A DNA stretch of 64,000 nucleotides from Daphnia pulex (lineage: Eukaryota; Arthropoda; Branchiopoda; Diplostraca; Daphniidae): NCBI RefSeq assembly GCF_021134715.1, contig NC_060017.1, positions 1,550,001-1,614,000 of the forward strand. The letters run 5' to 3'. Both the position numbers and the translations under genes were made by a program. Below, piece by piece: positions 1 to 10,010 of the stretch; positions within the stretch are counted from its first letter, which is position 1; each line of letters begins with the position of its first letter. Under the pieces are notes generated by a model. It was given only the letters and a program-made list of their open reading frames with translations. It did no database searches and was not told the DNA's origin.

Positions 1-49
1 GACTCCCCACAAACATTTGCAGTTATTACGCTTGCCGCTGCCACTAGTC

Positions 50-79
50 CACGACCACCACGTTATCGTGGTGGTCGTG
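50..79. repeat. Perfect 13-bp hairpin at the left end of the ATPase repeat
   Basis: Arms 50-62 and 67-79 are exact reverse complements (CACGACCACCACG) around a TTAT loop. The hairpin sits exactly where homology to the other ATPase copy stops. The right arm contains the reverse complement of the GACGACCAC found at this place in the intact copy. Confidence 0.8.
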
Positions 80-908
80 AAAATCCCGATTGCTGAACTT
101 TACAGACGACTTAATGTCAATCCGGAAACTGTAAGCATAAAAAAGTCCTTAACCCCTGTTTTATTTTCTAATTAGAAACCAAATTTTTAAAAACTGTTAT
201 TAATACGATTGTTTTATTTGACGATTAGGGTTTGACGTCTGCGCAGGCCAAGGCCAACTTGGAGCGCGATGGGCATAATTGCCTCACCACTCACCAGTCC
301 TCCCCAAACGACGCCGGAATGGATAAAATTTTGCAAGCAGCTCTTTTGTGGCTTCTCCATGCTCTTGTGGGTTGGTGCCATCCTCTGTAATGTCGCCTAC
401 GCCATTGAATACAGCCAGAACCCCGACATCCTAGGAGACAACGTGAGTCTTACAAACCAGACCATTTAAAATGATAAGCTATATTATTTCTATTCTGAAT
501 TTCTTTTTTTTTTTTGGTCTTGCAGTTGTAACTCGGCATTGTATTGGCGACCGTCGTCGTCGTTACCGGATGCTTCTCTTATTATCAGGAGAGTAAGAGT
601 TCCAAGATTATGGAATCCTTCAAGAATTTGGTTCCCCATTCGGCCTTTGTCATCCGTGATGGCCAAAAACAGACAGTCAAAGCCGAGGAAGTCTGCCGCG
701 GTGATACCGTTGAAGTCAAATTCGGCGATCGTATTCCGGCAGATATTCTTGTCATTGAGGCTCGCCAATTCAAAGTTTACAACTCTTCATTGACGGTAGA
801 ATCCGAGCCTCAGAGCCGATCTCCCAAATTCACTTACGACAACCCGTTAGAAACCAAGAAATTGGCTTTCTTCTCCACCGACGCCGTCGAAGGTGCTAAA
901 AATTACTG
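52..908 (+). pseudogene. Na+/K+-ATPase alpha subunit fragment, plus-strand copy (pseudogene)
   Basis: Three exon-like blocks match the N-terminal third of the sodium pump alpha subunit. The first, around 80-129, encodes KIPIAELYRRL and ends at a GT donor. The second, about 229-441, carries [13 protein letters not shown] and the first membrane helix ([13 protein letters not shown]). The third, about 526-900, carries [19 protein letters not shown] and the start of the actuator domain up to the [10 protein letters not shown] region. It is disabled. An 8-bp tandem gain near 288-303 shifts the frame before the pump motif, the tyrosine codon expected just before LGIVLA is TAA, and the essential actuator TGES motif reads TVES. 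Nothing downstream of the actuator domain follows, and the block abuts an inverted copy at about 909. Family identity is strong; loss of function is inferred from the lesions. An assembly artefact is possible because of the palindromic layout. Confidence 0.85.
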
Positions 909-1283
909 TCTCACGTTGTCTCCTAGGATCTGGCTGGTCTCCGGGTTCTGGCTGTATTCAATGGCGTAGGCGACATTACAGAGGATGGCACCAACCCACA
1001 AGAGCATGGAGAAGCCACCAAAGAGCTGCTTGCAAAATTTGATCCATTCTGGCGTCGTTTGGGGAGGACTGGTGAGGCAATTATGCCCATCGCGCTCCAA
1101 GATGGCCTTGGCCTACGCAGACGTCAAACCCTAATCGTCAAATAAAACAATCGTAAATTAATAACAGTTTTTAAAAATTTGGTTTCTATTTAGAAAATAA
1201 AACAGGGGTTAAGGACTTTTTTATGCTTACAGTTTCCGGATTGATATTAAGTCGTCTGTAAAGTTCAGCAATCGGGATTTTGT
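74..1283. repeat. Large inverted repeat, arms about 74-446 and 910-1283
   Basis: The reverse complement of about 910-1,283 matches about 74-446 nearly base for base, including the intron between the two ATPase exons. The spacer of roughly 460 bp holds a third exon present in only one orientation. Arm differences include an 8-bp gain, a 9-bp loss and scattered substitutions, so the arms are diverged and not a simple mirrored assembly. Confidence 0.85.
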
Positions 1284-1380
1284 GGTCGTCAATCTCCAAC
1301 TCTTGCTTCAAATTGTATAGATCCTCGGATCTCCCAACAGTGACGACAACAACGGTCGTCAAAACAAAACCAATTAACTC
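909..1380 (-). pseudogene. Na+/K+-ATPase alpha subunit fragment, minus-strand copy (pseudogene)
   Basis: This is the inverted partner of the plus-strand block. Read on minus, it gives an exon with LKQELEIDDHKIPIAELYRR (about 1,309-1,220), a short intron, then an exon with GLTSA, the [16 protein letters not shown] segment and the first membrane helix, ending [11 protein letters not shown] at about 912. It resembles the functional family better than the other copy: GGF rather than CGF, and three residues present here are missing from the plus copy. It is still broken, because the codon after GLTSA is TAG where the other copy has CAG (Gln). It stops at the exon-intron border just after GDN, where it meets the third exon of the opposite copy. 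Origin by inverted duplication of one locus is inferred. Confidence 0.8.
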
Positions 1381-2278
1381 TCTTTTTCTTCACTTCAATA
1401 ACGAGAATAAACTTGATTGGTATCGATTTTAAACGTCAAATGTTTATTGTTAATGTGACATCAGTAACGGTCGTTTATTATTATATCCAGTATATAAGAT
1501 GATGTGTGTGTGTGTGTATGTGAATCGAGTTACAAAACTCATGGAACCGTCTAGACTCGGCTCGTCGTAACACTCGTGGATTGAAGATGATATCTTGAGG
1601 CGTCGCACATCGTATGTATAGAGATTACAGAGTTGGTGCGGGGAATAATAGTTAACAAAACTAAATAGATTCATCATACACATGACGTTGAGATGCTAGA
1701 AAAAGGAGGGCAGAAGTTCGCATGGCACTAAATAATTAAAATAGAGAAACATGGCATCCAACAATCGAAAAAAGCCGTCAAAAAAAGGGATTGAATGGAA
1801 ACTGCAATCAGCACTTGATTCGCGAATGAGAAATGAGCCAAATAATAAAAATCCAAAATGAGGTCTGGCTTGGTAGAAGATTAAAAAAAAAAGAAATCGA
1901 ATCAATTTGTAAGCACTCTTAAAATGTCTTCATAAAGAAACCGAGTTCTCTTAGCTTTGATCTGAAAACAAATGAATACAATTCGAAAGCTAACTTCTAG
2001 AAAAGCGGAGACGATTGGACGAAAAACGATGCTTGGGGATTGTGAGACGAGCGAAGGGCGTAAATACACTAAGTGCAGGGGGATATATCTTATTTCTTTG
2101 AATAGGGGAAATGTTAAACCATTCTTCTTTTTAAAGCTTATTAGAATATCCCTCTTGACCATCATGACAAGACGAGTCTTATCCTCCTTTCCTCGTGTCG
2201 TCGCATCGATTTCATCGAATGAAAAGAATAAAAATAATAAAATAAAAAGATGAGATGTTCGGCGCTGGAAGCAAACAT
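1290..2278 (-). other. 3' flank, probable 3' UTR of the Fe65-like gene
   Basis: No convincing coding exon. A TG microsatellite lies at about 1,502-1,520. On minus, AATAAA-type poly(A) signals occur around 1,442-1,447 and 1,476-1,481, so the downstream adaptor gene may have a 3' UTR of about 800 bases here. Inferred from position and hexamers only. Confidence 0.4.
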
Positions 2279-5200
2279 TCACGAATCGCCGCTAGCTTTG
2301 TTCGTCTTCTTCGAGCCTAGAGTTATGGAACCGAAGACTGATTTGAGAGTAGCACTCAGTGATTCCAGACTGCGGCCCGTTGGCGTTTGGGCTGTCGACG
2401 ATGAGTTGGTGATCCGCCCCCTGAGGGCACCGTGAGCATCCAGGCATTTTTGATAGCGCAACTGTGTGAGAGAGACACCAATACCACAAGTAGGACGGGT
2501 ATCGAAATTCAATACCAAGATATTATATGCAAAGTATACCTTGCAAGCGGCTTCTATTGTTTTGCAGATGGCGCCGGATGAAGGATAGCAGCAAAGAACG
2601 TGGGCGATGTAGACATCGTTGGCTGTGTGAACGATGAAACCACAGTTCTCTACCTGGCGACCGATGCCCAGGAACGACAGAAATCGAACACGTGATTCGA
2701 CGATAATTTTCTCATCGTCCTAAAATAGTTAAAAACAATCAGGTCATGACTCTTTAAATTAAGAAAGAAAAGGTGCCGGAAGCATTGTCACCTCAGCATC
2801 GGTAATGGTAACTACTGAAGGTGCGACGGCCACATTAACGTCTCGCCATTGATCGGCTGGAACTTGGCTGGCCATTTGATCGATGGCGTCGTTGAGTGTT
2901 TCCATGCCGCTTGGACGGCGCACTTGAAGGCTGCCAATGTATTGCGCTTTTAGCACCTTACGCGGCTCTTCCATCGGCGTAGGAAAGCTCTGGCCTGAAT
3001 ACAAAAGAGACAACTCAGGAAGCAACTCAATTTTGAACGCCTCATTAACTGAAGAACGTACTCGACAACAATATCTGTCCGATTTTGCTGGTATGGCGTC
3101 GCTGTTCCGATGGTAAGTTGCTGGGACGGCTGCGAGATGCCGAAAGCGGGCTAGAACCCACAGTACCCACAGCCATATTAGATCCTGCACGATCAAAAAA
3201 AAATTACAAAGATATCCACCACGTCAAAAAAAAGATGATGAAAAAACATAAGGGGAATGTCAATAACGACCAAGCTTACCATTTTCGGCAGGTTTACCGA
3301 AGCCGTGCTGTAGATTACGTTCGATCATGATCTTTTTGCAGATGTCCCTGAGTGTATTGGCAATCGTGCGGGCCGGCGTGTCGCAGCGGAATACATGGCA
3401 CATGTGCTTTCGTGTTACGCGGTCACGAGCGACGTAAGCGAAATCCCTATAACATGGATGACATCCATTATCAGAAAATGCTTCGACGGCTATTGGAAAT
3501 AAGGAACGAGACAAAGAAAAAAGTCACAACAAAAGGGAACGGAGCGTGCCATTTTTTTTTATCGTTGGTGCATAGCATGCATGGGTCGCAGGAATGAAAA
3601 TTGAACGCAACCAAATGCAACGCATGATGCTTGTGTGTTTTTATTTTACCTTTCCCTGTTTTCCCGTAAAGTCGCAAAGGGGTCGAAGTGCGCAAGAAAG
3701 AATAATGAGTATTAAAGAACCTTCACCAGTTTAAGGAAAAATAAAACTACTGCCGAATGAGTTGCACTATTTACCGTCCGTTGTCGCGACCAACTCCCCA
3801 CACACGGATCGTGTGAATGGGTTGACTGTTCAAGACGGCAAAGCTCTCGGTATCAATCAGCTTTAGCGATCCTTCATCGAGATCCATAAACAAGTCCTTG
3901 CCCTGTCCGAATGAATTATTTTCATTTTTAAATGATTAAAATACTTGACAATGGATATCTTACATCTCCCCAACGGCCGACAACGTCCAGCAAGTCATGC
4001 CGACCCAAACTCAAGTCGACGATGCAACGGTTGACGGCCTTGGAACTACGCTCAGGTGTGAGGTCTTCTTCGGCTATTTCAACCCAACCCAGAGACCGGA
4101 CAGAGAATCGGATGGCTGGCGATTTTGAACCAGAATTCCGAGATTCGGCAGAAGCGCTGGAACCGAGTGACACCGGGAAACTCCTTCTCCTGTTTAAACA
4201 AAAATAAATCTTAGAATGAAAAACCCAAACCCAAACTAAACTAAAAGTTATACTTGAAGGCCATATCCTCTTTGGATCGGATACTATCCAGATCAGAGAG
4301 TGTGAAGCTAGTCGTGCTTCTGGGAACCACCGGAGTGAAACTTGCACTAATTGCCTTGTTTACGTTAGAGAAAAAAAAAAGAGAATAAATAATCAAGTTC
4401 AGACATTTGGTTGTGTAAGAGAGCCAACCTCTGCTTCGCGCACCACTTGGCGTTGAAAATTCATTGCTGGTTGGCTCGAGGAATCTTTGTTCTCAGGTGG
4501 TTCACGTTGAATAGTTCCACTTTTGATGTGCCAATAATACGGTCCATCATCATCTATCGAACGATTATCAACCAAAAATTGTGTTATTAAATCAAGAACT
4601 CGATTAGATTAATTGGGAGAGTGTTGTATGTACCTTCGTGTTTTTCCCAGCCAGGTGGCAGTTGCTCTTCGCTTCTGTCTGGTTCACTATCGCAAGCAGT
4701 TGCCGTAGCGCAGCTACTTTCCGATGCGGACGGAGAGCCCGTGTCGACGCTGCTGCTATCAGTGCCCTGTCTCTCGACCGCAGACTTGCGCTGTTCGGCA
4801 TCGATAGACGTGCCATAGTTGTTCAACACGCCCCTGTAAATAGAAATCACACATCGTATTGATATTCCCAGCGCGCCTTTAAGTGCGTGTTTAAGAGGAG
4901 GCGGACCTATTGTTGTCGAAATCCGGACTGCCGAGATTCATCACTGGACCAACTTGGACGTCAACTCCCATCGACGTCGGATCGAGCGAAGCGTAGTGTC
5001 TCCTTTGACGAGTGGCATTACCGCCACTCAAGCTGGTGCTCGAACCAGTTCGAGCCAATTCCAGCTCCATTCCGAGATCCTGCCGTTTTGTAATCGGTTT
5101 AATAAAGACGAATGCTTGCCAATTTGGGCCATCATCAACTTTCGATCATCTCGAGAGTGTAGATACGTACCATGTTTGAAAGTTGCGGCGAGAGGACGTC

Positions 5201-8200
5201 CATGCTGTAGCCAAGTAGCGCCGAGTTTAAATTATAATGTTCCGTGTTTGAGTTTAGAGCGTCTTCCAGACGTACAGCGTTCAAATGAAGTTGATAGTTG
5301 GGATTCTCGTAACTCAATCGTCCGTTCTCTATTGATTACATACAATGGCAATCGCGTTAATGAAAAAGGTCATCGCAACACGAAATAGAACCCGACAAGA
5401 TACGCAAAAAACCAAACGAGGATCCGAGCCAAAGTCATCAATCACAAAGGCGGCAATGCTGCCGGAGAAAAAGAAAAAAATAACAGTAACAAGCCAGAAC
5501 ATAATAAGGGGTGAGCGAAAAAAGAACGGCTAGGAATCAAATAAAACCATCGAAAGTTCGGCATCCAAGTGGCAAAAGGAATTTCCGCACGAACGAACCC
5601 AAGAAGAAACGAAAAAGTAACGAACAAAAATAATGTTTGTTCCGGTAATCGAGCAGAACGGACACAAAAAAGTTGATAAAAAACACATTGATTTGGTTAG
5701 TACCTAAGAAAATGTCTTCGTCTTGGCCAGGAATCGACTGGTCGCCCATCTTGAACGACGACAAGGCCCCCCTTCTCTTATTCCAGCAGCAGCTATACTG
5801 AACCAAAGTCTGATCGAACCGTGCTCAGGCTATACTGTAATTCCGAGCATGCCCGAGAATAAAGAGAATAATACACACACACAAAAAAAGACGGCGGTGG
5901 CAATCAATTTTTTGGCCATAATTCAAAGGCAATCACAACAGGAGGAAACGGAAGAGAAAAAAAGAATCGATAAAGAAGAATATAATAATAATAAAAAAAA
6001 AAGTTCGGGCGGCATTGATCGTGACCGTGTTAGGTGAAAGGGTTCGAGCGCAATGACGCCCAAGGTATTTATCATGACGACGAAATAGATCACCGGAAGG
6101 AAAGACATGGTCCAAAAAAAAAAATCCAAACAATACGATTGTATGTAGATTTACGGAGTAGTAATAGCATAGACTCTTTAAAAGAGATTCCGCCCTCGCA
6201 CATTATTTACGTCATCGTGGCATTTTCTCGACTGAGCAACGAACAGTGTCTTGACAACACAATTCGGACGTCGACCGCTGAGGCAAGTTTGGAAAAATAA
6301 AATAAGAAAAAAACATAGACAAGTCGCATGAGCGTCACACACTAGAAAGTGAATTTTAGCGTGTGTAGTGCGGATAGTAAAAATAAAATAAAATAAAAAC
6401 CCCCAAAAGAAGACGGTAAATAGCTGGCAGGGGCGCCCCCATCAGCTGTGTACAAGGACACACAGAAGAAGTACTATATGGCGTCGCTTGGCCACCGACC
6501 GATCAATACGACGTCGGGGAAAGATGGCCGACCAACTTGTAACTCTTGTGACTCATAGGACGTTTCGATCGATCGAAATGAAATTAATCAAATCCGAAAC
6601 AAATGTGGAAGTTTGGCACATACTTTGTTGTCGTGTCTTTGAACTCGAAACCAAAAAACCATAACAACTGAACACGGTCATCTCTTTTGACTAACAAGGT
6701 GCCAAAATCAAGGTAAGAAAAGAATTGAAAAAGATCTAGGAAACGTACCGCAATTGTTGACAGCGAGTCGACAATGGTCAAACATGGTGTTGTGTAAAAC
6801 AAGGGAATCGAGCCAGATGCTAATTGGATTCTAGCCAAAATATAGAAGGATTATCCGTTGATGCGGTTGAGAACGAGAGAAGATGTGGGCGACGTTATCG
6901 ACAGACGGACACGGACTGGCTGTGTGTATATGCGCGCAAGCGAGTGCCAGCAGGTCTTAAGCCCGACACACAACGACACACAGTGCATATCGACTAGGCT
7001 CTCTCTTTCCCCCCGTCCTATAGCTATTACCCCCCAGCTGTTTGATACACACACTATGAAACCAATGAGGAAGATGGGAGAGAAAGAGACTGTCTTTTTG
7101 GTATTAGCAGGGCGGAATTGATCCTGCGCAACTCCTCCATCAAAGTCGGCAGGAGAAGCTAGCGAGGGTGAAAGAAATATTGCATCTGCGGAAGAAGTGA
7201 GCTGATGAACGATATTATACCCCAGTTACGCGGTCAAAAGTTCTGGAGCATTTTTCTTATGACACAAATCTGGACATAAATCTTTAGTCTTAATGCTGCT
7301 CATGTGAACTTGGGGAGGAAAGGCCGTAATTTCCACAACGTCGACCAGTAATTGGCTTCCACGATCTAATAGCAATATCAGCGATTGTTTCTCTCTCGCT
7401 GCCACAACTTTTTCAACGGCTTACTGAAAGCAGCTCTTGATTAACCACTAATTGCTCTCTGCAGTAGCTAAGATCAGCTGCGCCAAATTAGATTAGGTGA
7501 CTCGTCTAAAACAAAGGAACCAAGTTTTCATTACTTCAACAAACCCAGCTAAATATTAAAACGAAACGTTCGTTCAAGTAATTCATTTAATGACAAGAAA
7601 ATGTTCAATTCGTTCAACTAGCAAAGTATTTTGAGGGGAAAAAACAACAAAGTGGAACGCTGCGGGTGTCCCATAAAAGAGTAGCGAGACCAAGAGGCAT
7701 GCATGGATGATTAATGATATGGTGGCTGAAGGAGTATATCAGTTGAAACTTCTTATCATTCCGACAGTGAGCTTTATAAAGAAAGGATTCATTAGTAATC
7801 CCGCATAGTTTTTTTTTTTCTTGGGCACATGTACGTCCTTTCAATATTCATGAGCACCAGCGGCCTGCAATTCATTGACCGAGTGAAACAAGTTCACGTT
7901 TCTCATCTGTAAGGATATTTGCTTATTATGATGGGAAGAACATTCCACTTGATACCAGCGGCTTAACAGACACTTGGGAAGGGCAAGGGAGACTGTTTGG
8001 ATTATGTCTGACAATGCGACTTCAAGATGGTAGGTACAATACCCCAAAACCTATTACGCTGCTTGCAATCGATGTGATACGTAGAATTAGTTACTATGTG
8101 GGGGTATTAGAGGACAAAAAGAGATCGATATATTTCGATTCTTTTTCGGCGAACCCATTACACGAACCCCGATTGTGTTGCCTGGTCAACTTAACTTCAG

Positions 8201-8715
8201 GGTTCAATGCAAGTCACGAAGAGCAAACAGATCGAAAATGGATACAATACACGCGTCAGCATTTTGATGACAGTTGAAACCAGTTTTGGCATTCAGAAAT
8301 CGAAATTGCTCTCTGCTTTGTGGTGGAAGATGGCGACATGACGTGAGCTCCACCACCATATTTTCCTTATTCTAACTCTCTTCTCCACTCCACACCCCTT
8401 TTGCGACAAAACCGATTCTGACTTGTTTTTAGCTGCTGCAAAAATATTGACCAAACGTTGGTTAGACACTGTGTGGACGGACCACTACTGTAATGCGAAT
8501 CTTGTGGCTTTTTTGACGATCGATTGGTGCTAAGACACATGTGATGATGAATGAGTTGTGACCCAATGTGAAGCCAGAATAGATGGAAACACCCTCGAGA
8601 CAGTATCGCGATAAATCACGATAAACAAGAGAAAATAAGACAACGAACTTTTCAAATATCAATCTAGATATTAAGAAGAAGAAAAGAATTCACTTACCCC
8701 GTCGGGAGATGTCAT
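2279..8715 (-). CDS. Fe65/APBB-family adaptor protein (WW and two PTB domains)
   Basis: Intracellular adaptor of the amyloid-precursor-protein binding family B. PTB2 of the family binds the NPxY tail of APP-like receptors, PTB1 binds nuclear and receptor partners, and WW binds proline-rich ligands. Minus exons: 8715-8698, 5797-5704, 5328-5171, 5079-4907, 4833-4634, 4553-4429, 4354-4254, 4189-3964, 3902-3775, 3446-3280, 3184-3062, 2994-2792, 2719-2540 and 2461-2279. All phases agree, giving about 692 residues. WW is split between two exons (LPPGWEKHE, then YYWHIKSGTIQREPP). PTB1 shows FSVRSLGWVE, IRVWGVGRDNGRDFAYVARD and CHVFRCDTPA. PTB2 shows KVLKAQYIGSL, RVRFLSFLGIGR and LRYQKCLDA. The N-terminal third is unlike anything I recognise. 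The first exon (six codons, MTSPDG, then GTAAGT) is plausible but unproven. Without it, translation could begin at ATG 5749 (MGDQSIPG), giving 670 residues. Family call is strong. Confidence 0.9.
5798..8697 (-). other. Long first intron of the Fe65-like gene
   Basis: About 2.9 kb, AT-rich, without a convincing exon on either strand. It contains scattered A-rich tracts and CA/GT dinucleotide runs near 5,872 and 6,966. If translation starts at 5749, this interval could hold an alternative promoter. I see no clear core promoter. Confidence 0.4.
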
Positions 8716-9015
8716 AATCTTTCGCAAAACATAACAAAACCCCAAAAATTATTATTTGTGACTTGCAGCCGACACACACACGCCTCTTGTCTTGTTTTGT
8801 CGACGACAACGATATCGAAGCCATCTACCGTGAGGATATTTTACTAGTGATGCTCAAGGTTACAGTCTCGTGTCATAAAAGAGGGTTTTTGACTGTTTAC
8901 TTTAATAAATCAACAAATCAATCATTTTTGTAAATTTTTTGTTTAATTTCAGTTTTTAGTTCATTATCCTCGTTCTTGATTTACATTATCGACAATAGAG
9001 TTGGCTAACGTCTGA

Positions 9016-9440
9016 AGTTGCCAGTTCGCTGAAATTGTGAAAAACCGATTGGCCACAATTCAATGTCCTCCGGAAAAGAAAATTAATCTGACTTTTACCG
9101 AACTTTCCGTCAAAGAGTGCTGTGATTTTATAACCGTAAGTCTATATACCCTCTTTTAGTTAAGTGATAAAAGATTATTATTTGATTTTATGTACTGCAA
9201 ATAAATAAGTCGAATTGAATTTCAATTGAACGTTTTGCAGGTATTCGACGGATTCGCCAATCCGCTCCGGGTTAATTTAAATGGTTACGATAGTCCAGCG
9301 GATGTGATCTCATCACCGACTCACCGTCCAATCAAATGGCGGTAAAGTTTTCTTCGAATGATGAAAATATTACAGAATTTGATGCAACTAAATTAAGACC
9401 TGTGTCGAGATGGCTGCAAGCGACATTTACCTTCGTATGA
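9016..9440 (+). pseudogene. CUB-domain protein remnant, two exons, frameshifted
   Basis: Exon 1 (about 9016-9135) reads QCPPEKKINLTFTELSV, then CCDFIT, followed by GTAAGT. Exon 2 starts at 9241 after TTTTGCAG with VFDGFANPLRV. Joined, they give the core of a CUB domain: an extracellular beta-sandwich with hydrophobic strands, a cysteine pair and the D-F-I-x-V-x-D-G motif. The frame hits TAA at 9343-9345. Shifting frame near 9,329 restores typical C-terminal CUB strands (MAVKFSSND, then RWLQATFTFV) and ends at TGA 9438-9440. So one base appears to be missing. No signal peptide or first half of the domain was found upstream, since TGA lies at 9013-9015. It is either a decayed fragment or a sequencing error in a small gene. 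An AATAAA-like signal follows near 9,510. Confidence 0.6.
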
Positions 9441-9880
9441 AATTGAAAAATGTTGAATTTTTAATTTGTGATCGACTACGTAATCCTATTTATTAATTTT
9501 TAAAATGTAAATAAAAGTGTTTTCCGTGAAGCCCGCCTAAATTTTCATTTTAAAAAAGGTTGCCAAATTGGGCTAAAGAAACCGCTTTGAATTGTGATTT
9601 GTGAAGGATTCGATTTTCACCATGGCAACCATTTTCATATTTTCGCCTGCTCGTAAACGTTAATAAACTGACAAGGCGCAACAGGTGTACGTTACGTCTG
9701 CACGAAAAGAAGGCAACCGGTGACGATCTCCGATTCCATAAATTGAATTCCAGAAACAAAAGTAATAATTGTTCAAAACAATATTGGCCTCGGCCTCGGC
9801 GTTCAAAACCATATTTTTATCTTAATAAATGTATTGTTAAACCAGCCGTTTTAGGTGTCATTGGACACCAAACCCTGAAA

Positions 9881-10003
9881 ATGGAAAGTGACTTTTTGAG
9901 TTCACTGAAAGGTAAATGAATTCATCTTATTTTTCTTTTGTAGCTAAATAAATACTTTCTTGAACAGTAATAGTGTCAAATTTTTTATTTCACAGCTGAA
10001 TGA
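9881..10003 (+). promoter_or_regulatory. Upstream ORF in the F-box gene leader
   Basis: A leader exon contains AAAATGG at 9881 and runs in frame to a donor after 9911. Splicing to the acceptor before 9996 gives MESDFLSSLKAE and a TGA at 10001-10003, only seven bases before the main ATG at 10011. This suggests termination-reinitiation or translational repression. The leader exon's 5' limit is unknown. Inferred from sequence. Confidence 0.4.
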
Positions 10004-10010
10004 ATTAATC

